From contig NZ_AWFX01000045.1 in NCBI RefSeq assembly GCF_000463115.2, positions 310,001 to 374,000 of the forward strand: a stretch of DNA of 64,000 nt, read 5' to 3'. The stretch's first letter is position 1. The number at the start of each line of letters is the position of its first letter. The translations under genes were made by a program, and so were the position numbers. Positions 57,544-64,000 of the stretch are shown here, piece after piece. The stretch is from Franconibacter helveticus LMG 23732 (GTDB lineage: Bacteria; Pseudomonadota; Gammaproteobacteria; Enterobacterales; Enterobacteriaceae). Under the pieces are notes generated by a model that saw nothing but the letters and a program-made list of their open reading frames with translations, had not been told where the DNA came from and did no database searches.

Positions 57544-58671
57544 ATGTCTTGCCCGGTAATTGAGCTGACGCAGCAGCTTATTCGTCGTCCCTCCCTGAGT
57601 CCTGATGACGCTGGCTGCCAGGCGCTGCTTATCGAACGTCTGCGCGCCATCGGTTTCACGGTCGAGCGTATGGACTTCGGCGACACGCAGAATTTCTGGG
57701 CGTGGCGCGGCAAGGGCGAGACGCTGGCGTTTGCCGGGCATACCGATGTGGTGCCCGCAGGCGACGCCGACCGCTGGATCAACCCGCCTTTCGAGCCAAC
57801 CATTCGCGACGGCATGCTGTTTGGCCGCGGCGCGGCGGATATGAAAGGCTCGCTTGCGGCGATGGTCGTGGCGGCAGAGCGTTTTGTCGCGCAGTATCCT
57901 GACCATCGCGGTCGCCTGGCTTTTTTAATCACCTCTGATGAAGAGGCCAGCGCGGCTAACGGCACCGTTAAAGTCGTGGAAGCTTTAATGGCGCGTAACG
58001 AGCGGCTGGATTATTGCCTGGTGGGCGAACCTTCCAGTAGCGAAGTGGTTGGCGACGTCGTTAAAAATGGCCGTCGCGGATCGCTGACCTGCAACCTGAC
58101 CGTGCATGGCGTGCAGGGGCATGTCGCTTATCCGCACCTGGCGGATAACCCGGTGCACCGCGCCGCGCCCATGCTTAACGAGCTGGTTGCTATCGAGTGG
58201 GATCAGGGCAACGCCTATTTCCCGCCGACCAGCATGCAAATCGCTAATATTAAAGCCGGCACCGGCAGCAATAACGTGATCCCCGGCGATCTGTTCGTCC
58301 AGTTCAATTTCCGTTTCAGCACGCAGGTGACGGCGGAAATCATTCAGCAACGCGTACAGGCGCTGCTGGATAAATATCAGCTGCGTTATACCCTGGACTG
58401 GTGGCTTTCCGGCCAGCCGTTCTTAACGGACCGCGGCAAGCTGGTGGATGCGGTAGTGAACGCCGTTCACCACTATAATGAAATAAAACCGCAGTTGCTC
58501 ACCACGGGCGGTACGTCCGATGGGCGTTTTATCGCCCGTATGGGGGCGCAGGTCGTGGAACTCGGTCCGGTCAACGCCACCATTCATAAAATTAACGAAT
58601 GCGTGAAGGCTTCGGACCTGCAACTGCTGGCTCGTATGTATCAACGCGTGATGGAGCAGCTTGTCGCCTGA
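57544..58671 (+). CDS. dapE: Succinyl-diaminopimelate desuccinylase
   Basis: Zinc enzyme hydrolysing N-succinyl-LL-diaminopimelate, for lysine and cell-wall diaminopimelate. The start [11 protein letters not shown] gives 375 residues. Zinc ligands and catalytic residues lie in [26 protein letters not shown] (catalytic glutamate), LVGEPSS and the C-terminal histidine region NATIHKINE. Essential in E. coli. It lies between yffB and ypfN in one operon. Confidence 0.97.
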   Translation: MSCPVIELTQQLIRRPSLSPDDAGCQALLIERLRAIGFTVERMDFGDTQNFWAWRGKGETLAFAGHTDVVPAGDADRWINPPFEPTIRDGMLFGRGAADMKGSLAAMVVAAERFVAQYPDHRGRLAFLITSDEEASAANGTVKVVEALMARNERLDYCLVGEPSSSEVVGDVVKNGRRGSLTCNLTVHGVQGHVAYPHLADNPVHRAAPMLNELVAIEWDQGNAYFPPTSMQIANIKAGTGSNNVIPGDLFVQFNFRFSTQVTAEIIQQRVQALLDKYQLRYTLDWWLSGQPFLTDRGKLVDAVVNAVHHYNEIKPQLLTTGGTSDGRFIARMGAQVVELGPVNATIHKINECVKASDLQLLARMYQRVMEQLVA

Positions 58672-58697
58672 CAGGCCTCCGACAAAGAGGGTAGCGC

Positions 58698-58886
58698 ATG
58701 GAATGGCTTTCTAAATACTGGTGGGTGCTGGTACTGGTTTTTCTGCTCGGCGTCCTGCTGAATGTGATTAAAGACTTAAAACGGGTCGACCATAAAAAGT
58801 TTATGGATAACCGCCCGGAACTTCCCCCGCATCGCGATTTCAACGACAAGTGGGACGATGAAGACGACTGGCCGAAGAAGAAGTAA
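58698..58886 (+). CDS. ypfN: UPF0370 small membrane protein YpfN
   Basis: A 62-residue protein with one N-terminal membrane helix ([17 protein letters not shown]) and a charged tail [13 protein letters not shown]. Unknown function. It lies 26 bp after dapE and is closed by a strong terminator. Confidence 0.93.
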   Translation: MEWLSKYWWVLVLVFLLGVLLNVIKDLKRVDHKKFMDNRPELPPHRDFNDKWDDEDDWPKKK

Positions 58887-58903
58887 TGCCGCTCGTAAAC
58901 GTA

Positions 58904-58931
58904 AAAGGCAAGCCTGAGGCTTGCCTTTTTG
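58904..58931 (+). terminator. Terminator of yffB-dapE-ypfN
   Basis: A perfect stem AAAAGGCAAGCC/GGCTTGCCTTTT with a short loop, followed by T5. Confidence 0.93.
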
Positions 58932-58950
58932 TTTGTCTGAGGGTGAAGCC

Positions 58951-59649
58951 TCAGAACAGTTCGATAATATCGTCGTCTTTCGGTTTGCCGCCGCTTAGCG
59001 CCTCGTCGAAATAGTGCTTCGGCACCGTATAGCGCAGGTGATCAAGCGCCAGCTGCATGCTGCGGTTATCAATAGCGTGTCCCAGGTCTTCAACGATATC
59101 CAGCGTCACGTCGCCGCCTGCGCGAACAAGCGCCTCTTCGGCGGCCTGCGCGTGGCGAGCCTCAATCACCGGATCTTCCTCACCGTGAATGAGGTGCACG
59201 GTCGTCGCGGTGGACGCCGTCTGCGGAAGCTGGGCGAAACGACCATTAAAGGCGATAACCCGGGCGGCCAGTCCCGGCTGCGCCTTGATCCCCTCCAGCA
59301 CCATAATCGCGCCCTGCGAAAAACCGATAAGCGCCGTGGCGCTGGGATCGACGCCGCTATGCTCCTGCCAGTAACGCACTACGCTGATAAACGTAGGCAT
59401 AACAGCATCTATCCTCTGCTGGCGGTTCTCTTCGGTAACATCCTGCACTGAAAACCACTCGCGCCCTGGCGCAGGCCCACTCGCGGACGGCCCGCCGATG
59501 CTGACCACCAGCGCGTCGGGAAAGAGCGGCGCAAAGTAGCTGCCAATCTCGCCCATAGAGACCGGGTTGTCGCCCACGCCGTGAAACAGCAGCAGCAACT
59601 GTTTCGCCAGAGCCAGAGGGCGTTGCACGATAAAATGTTCGGGTTTCAT
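58951..59649 (-). CDS. ypfH: Alpha/beta-hydrolase carboxylesterase YpfH
   Basis: Esterase of the phospholipase/carboxylesterase family. I chose MKPEHFIVQRPLA, preceded by AAGGAGA, for 232 residues. The catalytic serine is in GFSQGAIM, with aspartate in GEEDPVI and histidine in DLGHAIDNRS. Lies downstream of tmcA, 73 bp away, in the E. coli order. Confidence 0.93.
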   Translation of the reverse strand: MKPEHFIVQRPLALAKQLLLLFHGVGDNPVSMGEIGSYFAPLFPDALVVSIGGPSASGPAPGREWFSVQDVTEENRQQRIDAVMPTFISVVRYWQEHSGVDPSATALIGFSQGAIMVLEGIKAQPGLAARVIAFNGRFAQLPQTASTATTVHLIHGEEDPVIEARHAQAAEEALVRAGGDVTLDIVEDLGHAIDNRSMQLALDHLRYTVPKHYFDEALSGGKPKDDDIIELF

Positions 59650-59722
59650 GGCGGTCTCCTTAGTTAACAGAAGGCAGTTTACGCCTGGCAGAGTGAATGA
59701 CCATGCCATTTAACTGAATGAG

Positions 59723-61732
59723 TTAGTGGAAAAATTGCAATTGCAAAACCCACTCTTTGAGCGCTTGCGCGCGCGTGGCATCAAGCGAGGCGAGCGCAAG
59801 CGCCGCCTCCTGTCGCTGTACCGCCAGCAGCGCTTTACGTCCGGAAAGCCGCAAGTGCTGACACAGTATGTTGATAGCCAACCGCTTTTCCAGACGTCCC
59901 CGCAGCGCCGACAAGGGCAGCGCGCTGGCGAGCAACAAACGGTGCAGGCACCCTATGGAGGTTTCCAGCGGTCGATGGCCCCAGGCGAAACCGGCGAGCT
60001 CTCGCCAGTCGTTATCATTAAGGGTAGACGCTTTACCGCTGACAGGCAGTATCTCCTCCACCCAGGGTTGTAGCCAGTCGCCGTCCCGTTGCAGCCGCTG
60101 ATGCGCCAGACGGACAAGCGCTTCGCCCTGCGGCGTAAGCGCCAGCAACGCCATCGCCGTGTAGCAACCGCTGCTGGCTTCACGGTGGCTGCCAAAGCGC
60201 GCCAACGTAAAGCCGCATGCCTGCCAGAAGCGCCAAAGCTCAGGCGTATAGCCAAAACTTACCGACAGATAGTCGCAGGCAGGCAAATGGCGGCGGGCAA
60301 ACGTCACCAGCGCCTGACCCGTTCCTTCGCGCTGGCGAGAAGGATGAACGGCGATGCGGCTGATGCGCCAGCCCTTCAGCGTCGCCGCCAGCGGATCGCC
60401 GCCATGCGCGGCAAGCGACTGCGCAACAAGATTCCCGCGGGGGCGGCGAAAACCGGCCCATACCGCCTGGCTGAGCGCTTCGCTTAACCCGCCCTCCTTC
60501 ACAAGCCACAGCGCGCCCACGGTTTTTTCTGCCGTTTCCGCAGCGATAAACCGCTGGCCTGGCGCATCCATCATCCGTCGTAAATCAAGCGGCGATGTGC
60601 GGTAATGGGCGCCGGAAAGCAGACGATAAAGCGCTGCCGCCCGTTCAGGTTGCTGCCGCCACACGCTTTGATCCAGTGTCTGGATGCTCACCTCTCCCTG
60701 CGGCGCATTGCTGAAATCGTCGTCTTCAAACAGCAAAGCGCTGTCAATAAACTGCTCCAGCGGATCGCCCGCCGCCCAGCGCACTGGCATGCTCAACGCA
60801 AACTGGCGCAGATGCGGCACCGAAGCGCAAAACTTCAGAAGAAATCCGCGTCCCGTGCCTTCATAGCCCTGTATCGTGGTGGTGAGCAGAACCCGGGGAA
60901 AACTGCGGATAAGCTTACGCAGCACGGGGCCTGGCAACGCTGCGGCTTCGTCGATGATAAGCCAGTCGGCCTGAAGCGCAGGCAGGGCCGCGAGCAGCGC
61001 ATCCGGCGCGACAAACTCAAACGCGTCGCCTGCGTGAGCGGCAATCACGTCCGTTGCGGCGCGGGAAGGCGCCGTGACAAGCCCCGCCCCTTCGAACCGC
61101 GCCAGCAACATGCCTGCCAGCGCCGACTTACCGCGTCCGCGGGGCGCTGTGATAACCGCTACGCCCGAATTCATCGCCAGCAGTTCCGCCAGGATATTTT
61201 CCTGCTCCCGGTGCGGCGCGCCGCAGGCGGGCTGCCAGCGCGGGCGTGGAGAGAAAGAGGTCTGTTTTAAAGGGCTGTCCTGACGCCAGCAGAGGCTCTC
61301 CGGGTCGCTTGCGATCGTCTGTTGCAGATGGCGAATAAAATGGGGCGTGGCGATGGGCCGGGCGCTGTCGCTCCAGCGAATGGCGTCGCAGTCTGGTTGC
61401 TGCGGCCAGCGTATCCAGTCGGGCGCGAGCAGCAACAGCCAGCTTCCCGCTTTGAGCGTGCCTGCCAGCACCGCCAGCGCTTCGGCGTCGAAACCGCTGC
61501 GGGCGTCGAACACCGCGTGGAGAAATTCCTGGCCCAGCAGCGTACGGACTGCCGCTGGCGCGCAGTTTACCGGCAACAGCGGCGCATCGCCTACCCAGAG
61601 CCAGTCTCCGGGCAGCTGGCGGGCAAGCATCAGACTCTGCTCTTCGCACCAGGCGTTATCGCCGCTGATGACCAACAAACGGCGAATACCGTTTGCTGCC
61701 ATGTCGTCTGCGGCGCGGATCAGGTACTCCAT
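59723..61732 (-). CDS. tmcA: tRNA(Met) cytidine acetyltransferase TmcA
   Basis: Adds N4-acetyl to the wobble cytidine of elongator tRNA-Met with acetyl-CoA and ATP or GTP. The 669-residue protein has a DUF1726 N-terminus, an RNA-helicase-like ATPase domain with Walker A APRGRGKSALAG (near 195) and Walker B LIIDEAAALP, and a GNAT domain (RIAVHPSRQREGTGQAL). The C-terminal tRNA-binding part is intact. Lies between ypfH and ypfJ as in E. coli. Confidence 0.95.
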   Translation of the reverse strand: MEYLIRAADDMAANGIRRLLVISGDNAWCEEQSLMLARQLPGDWLWVGDAPLLPVNCAPAAVRTLLGQEFLHAVFDARSGFDAEALAVLAGTLKAGSWLLLLAPDWIRWPQQPDCDAIRWSDSARPIATPHFIRHLQQTIASDPESLCWRQDSPLKQTSFSPRPRWQPACGAPHREQENILAELLAMNSGVAVITAPRGRGKSALAGMLLARFEGAGLVTAPSRAATDVIAAHAGDAFEFVAPDALLAALPALQADWLIIDEAAALPGPVLRKLIRSFPRVLLTTTIQGYEGTGRGFLLKFCASVPHLRQFALSMPVRWAAGDPLEQFIDSALLFEDDDFSNAPQGEVSIQTLDQSVWRQQPERAAALYRLLSGAHYRTSPLDLRRMMDAPGQRFIAAETAEKTVGALWLVKEGGLSEALSQAVWAGFRRPRGNLVAQSLAAHGGDPLAATLKGWRISRIAVHPSRQREGTGQALVTFARRHLPACDYLSVSFGYTPELWRFWQACGFTLARFGSHREASSGCYTAMALLALTPQGEALVRLAHQRLQRDGDWLQPWVEEILPVSGKASTLNDNDWRELAGFAWGHRPLETSIGCLHRLLLASALPLSALRGRLEKRLAINILCQHLRLSGRKALLAVQRQEAALALASLDATRAQALKEWVLQLQFFH

Positions 61733-61760
61733 AAGGCGTCCTTGCGGTTAATGGCGTGAA

Positions 61761-62627
61761 TTAAAGGCTTTTGCCGAAGGTATTGCACTGCTTCGGATCA
61801 CCGCTGTCGAAGCCGCGCTTAAACCAGCTGTAGCGCTGTTCGGAAGTACCGTGCGTAAAGCTGTCCGGCACTACGCGCCCCTGGCTTTGCTGCTGAAGGC
61901 GGTCGTCGCCAATGGCCTGAGCGGCGTTCAGCGCTTCCTGGATATCTCCTGCTTCCAGCACGCCCTGCTGCTGCATGCTGTGGCCCCAGACGCCTGCGAA
62001 GCAGTCAGCCTGTAATTCCATGCGCACAGAAAGATGGTTAACTTCGGTCTGTGAGGCGTTCTGCTGCATTTGACGAACCTTCGGCTCAATGCCCAGCAGT
62101 TTCTGCACATGGTGGCCCACTTCATGAGCGATAACGTAACCCTGCGCGAAATCGCCGTCAGCGCCGAGCTTGTTTTTCATTTCGTCATAGAAAGAGAGAT
62201 CGATATAGACCGTGCTGTCCGCCGGGCAGTAGAACGGCCCCATCACAGACTGGCCCGTGCCGCAGCCGGTGCGCGTGGCGCCGCGATACATCACCAGTTT
62301 AGGTTGCTGATAGCTGTGGCCCATCTGCTCAAACAGTTGCCCCCAGGTATCTTCGGTGGTGGCAAGGATAACGGAGGTAAACTTCGCTGCTTCGTCTTCA
62401 TCCGGGCTGATAGAGCGGGTCTGGGTTTGTTGCGTCAACGGCTGGCCGCCGGTAATCAGCGAGGTGAGATCCACGCCGTAATACCCTGCCACCACAACGA
62501 TAACCAGCAGGACGATGCCGCCTTTGCCGCCCGGCAAGCGGAACCCGCCGCCGCCCATCATCGGACCGCCGGACTGTCTTCTTCTGTCTTCTACATTGTC
62601 GCTTTCGCGACGCCCCTGCCAACGCAT
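61761..62627 (-). CDS. ypfJ: Neutral zinc metallopeptidase family protein YpfJ
   Basis: A 288-residue protein starting [16 protein letters not shown] after AAGGAG; an upstream extension to 62711 is unsupported. It has a positively charged, glycine-rich N-terminus, one membrane helix ([17 protein letters not shown]) and a zinc motif HEVGHH with a downstream glutamate in [11 protein letters not shown]. Substrate unknown. Confidence 0.93.
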   Translation of the reverse strand: MRWQGRRESDNVEDRRRQSGGPMMGGGGFRLPGGKGGIVLLVIVVVAGYYGVDLTSLITGGQPLTQQTQTRSISPDEDEAAKFTSVILATTEDTWGQLFEQMGHSYQQPKLVMYRGATRTGCGTGQSVMGPFYCPADSTVYIDLSFYDEMKNKLGADGDFAQGYVIAHEVGHHVQKLLGIEPKVRQMQQNASQTEVNHLSVRMELQADCFAGVWGHSMQQQGVLEAGDIQEALNAAQAIGDDRLQQQSQGRVVPDSFTHGTSEQRYSWFKRGFDSGDPKQCNTFGKSL

Positions 62628-62761
62628 AGCGTTCTCCTTGCTGCTAATTAAGTAATAAGGAGATCGTAGGTGGTTAATGAGAGGATTACCATAAGAAAGC
62701 GGGTACAGCATGCCGGGAGAAGATACGTTGACTCCCGGCAGAGAGGAAAACGATTGCCAGC

Positions 62762-63475
62762 TTAGTCCAGGTTAACGCCCAGACGACGTGCGACTTCTTC
62801 GTAAGCTTCGATAAGCCCGCCCAGGCTCTGGCGGAAGCGGTCTTTGTCCATCTTGTCCATCGTCTCTTTGTCCCACAGACGGGCGCCATCGGGTGAAAAC
62901 TCATCGCCCAGCACCACTTCGCCTTTATAAAGCCCGAACTCCAGCTTGAAGTCGACGAGAATGAGGCCCGCGTCGTCAAACAGCTTTTTCAGCACGTCAT
63001 TGGCTTTGTAAGTGAGTTCTTTCATGCGCGCCAGATTTTCTTTGCTCACCCAGCCGAAAGTTTCGCAGTAAGACTCGTTTACCATCGGGTCGTGCATGGC
63101 GTCGTTTTTTAAGAAAAGATCGAACAGCGGCGGCGTGAGCTCGATACCTTCTTCAATACCCAGACGCTTAACCAGCGAACCCGCGGCGCGGTTACGGATA
63201 ACACATTCGACCGGCACCATTTCCAGCTTCTTCACCAGCGATTCGGTATCGGAGAGCAGGCGCTCCATCTGCGTTGGAATACCCGCATCGGCAAGCTTCG
63301 TCATGATGAAGTGGTTAAACTTGTTATTCACCATGCCTTTGCGGTCAAACTGTTCAATACGCGCGCCGTCTCCTGCTGACGTATCATTGCGGAATTCGAG
63401 CACCAACAGATCCGGATTTTCCGTGCTGTATACGGTTTTCGCCTTGCCACGATACAACTCAGCTTGCTTCTGCAT
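62762..63475 (-). CDS. purC: Phosphoribosylaminoimidazole-succinocarboxamide synthase
   Basis: Joins aspartate to CAIR with ATP in purine synthesis. I chose [18 protein letters not shown], with GGAG 8 nt before the ATG, for 237 residues as in E. coli. Signature segments are [18 protein letters not shown] and [22 protein letters not shown] PurR box lies upstream. It follows bamC across a terminator. Confidence 0.97.
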   Translation of the reverse strand: MQKQAELYRGKAKTVYSTENPDLLVLEFRNDTSAGDGARIEQFDRKGMVNNKFNHFIMTKLADAGIPTQMERLLSDTESLVKKLEMVPVECVIRNRAAGSLVKRLGIEEGIELTPPLFDLFLKNDAMHDPMVNESYCETFGWVSKENLARMKELTYKANDVLKKLFDDAGLILVDFKLEFGLYKGEVVLGDEFSPDGARLWDKETMDKMDKDRFRQSLGGLIEAYEEVARRLGVNLD

Positions 63476-63548
63476 CTTTATTACTCCAGGTATGGTTGGC
63501 CGTTCGGCGGCCTGATGATTTAACACAAAAAGGGTTGCTGCCAATTCT

Positions 63549-63564
63549 ACGCACACGTTTGCGT
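63549..63564. promoter_or_regulatory. PurR operator of purC
   Basis: ACGCACACGTTTGCGT differs at one base from the palindromic PurR box ACGCAAACGTTTGCGT. It lies 74 bp upstream of the purC ATG. Confidence 0.9.
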
Positions 63565-63573
63565 AGAGGGAAT

Positions 63574-63600
63574 AAAAAAGGGCCGGAATCTTCCGGCCCT
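63574..63600 (-). terminator. Terminator of bamC
   Basis: GGGCCGGAA/TTCCGGCCC stem with a 2-nt loop (probably 4 after fraying), followed on the minus strand by T6ATT. Confidence 0.92.
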
Positions 63601-63604
63601 GCGA

Positions 63605-64000
63605 TTATTTGCTGAATGCGGCCTGGAATACGGCCACCAGCGCATCGTTTTGCGCCTGCGTCAGCGTATGTCCTTTAGGGTCGATAAATTGCAGACTGCT
63701 GCGGTTATCCAGATCGCCTACCTGCAATTTGTAGTCGCCCCCCGGCAGACCCGGATCGCGCGCGCCCAGCTCTTGCCAGTCGCTGTCAGACAGCGGTTTA
63801 TAAGTCACCGCCAGGCTGCCTTGCGAGCGGGTAGAATCTGTGACCTTCATGCCTGCTTTTTCAAGCGTGGCCGGCAAACGGTTCCAGACGACGTTAAACG
63901 GCGCGCGTACAACCAGCACCGGCAGGCCGACATCATCCGCGCCGCTCTGCACATCGATTTGCGAAGCGTTGCGGTTTTCAGCCGCGTTCTGGCTCGTCGT
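63605..64000 (-). CDS. bamC: Outer-membrane assembly lipoprotein BamC (3' part)
   Basis: Partial; the gene runs off the right edge and 131 C-terminal codons are visible, beginning [16 protein letters not shown]. BamC is a subunit of the Bam complex that inserts outer-membrane proteins. The visible part is the second helix-grip domain, with [33 protein letters not shown] and C-terminal [12 protein letters not shown], almost as in E. coli. A frame starting at an internal GTG (63952) is not the true start. Confidence 0.95.
   Translation of the reverse strand, partial: TTSQNAAENRNASQIDVQSGADDVGLPVLVVRAPFNVVWNRLPATLEKAGMKVTDSTRSQGSLAVTYKPLSDSDWQELGARDPGLPGGDYKLQVGDLDNRSSLQFIDPKGHTLTQAQNDALVAVFQAAFSK

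Overview
The window is chromosomal DNA of a GC-rich member of the Enterobacteriaceae, close to Cronobacter/Franconibacter/Enterobacter. Most proteins are near-identical in length and motif to Escherichia coli proteins, and gene order follows the E. coli 52-56 min region (cysK-ptsHI-crr ... cysPTWA ... yfeXYZ-ypeA-amiA-hemF ... maeB-talA-tktB-ypfG-nudK ... narQ-acrD-ypfM-yffB-dapE-ypfN-ypfH-tmcA-ypfJ-purC-bamC). The species was inferred from layout only; no rRNA or other species marker is present. There are no tRNA or rRNA genes, insertion sequences, prophage or CRISPR arrays that I can see.

Layout. (1) 0.15-9 kb: cysteine synthase A, the sugar phosphotransferase core (HPr, enzyme I, EIIA-Glc), cysteine synthase B and the sulfate/thiosulfate importer CysPTWA. 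pdxK, ucpA and murPQ, present here in E. coli, are missing. (2) 9-14 kb: Dyp-type peroxidase YfeX, lipoprotein YfeY, membrane protein YfeZ, a YgiW-type periplasmic OB-fold protein, acetyltransferase YpeA, amidase AmiA and coproporphyrinogen oxidase HemF. (3) 14-22.6 kb: mtnA and mtnK (methylthioribose salvage), a four-gene translationally coupled operon (sugar-type ABC ATPase, permease, periplasmic binding protein, LVIVD-repeat protein) and divergent hcxA (ybdH). Both divergent promoter regions carry tandem MetJ operator boxes. I read this as a methionine-repressed methylthioribose uptake and salvage island; it is the most interesting part of the window. (4) 22.7-37.6 kb: an MFS exporter, a RelE/HigA-like toxin-antitoxin pair, ybdD-cstA, entHABEC, fepB, entS and fepDGC. 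This block sits at another chromosomal position in E. coli, and here it ends abruptly at maeB without entF, fes, fepA, entD, ybdZ or fepE. Fur boxes are visible in both divergent iron promoters.

(5) 37.6-46 kb: malic enzyme MaeB, transaldolase A, transketolase B, an unrecognised secreted protein, YpfG and NudK. (6) 46-53.2 kb: a periplasmic nitrate reductase operon napFDABC lacking napGH, divergent from an adjacent narQ-narP two-component pair. A 7-2-7 NarP-type site is correctly placed for the napF promoter, so sensor, regulator and target enzyme form one unit. (7) 53.3-64 kb: efflux pump AcrD, the 19-residue microprotein YpfM, YffB-DapE-YpfN, YpfH, tRNA acetyltransferase TmcA, metallopeptidase YpfJ, PurC with a PurR operator, and the 3' part of bamC running off the right edge.

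Functionally the window joins sulfur supply (cys genes, methylthioribose salvage), carbon uptake control (PTS, CstA, pentose phosphate enzymes), iron acquisition and anaerobic nitrate respiration. Start codons were chosen by homologue length, ribosome-binding site and overlap with the upstream gene; several differ from the longest possible reading frame, as noted in the entries.
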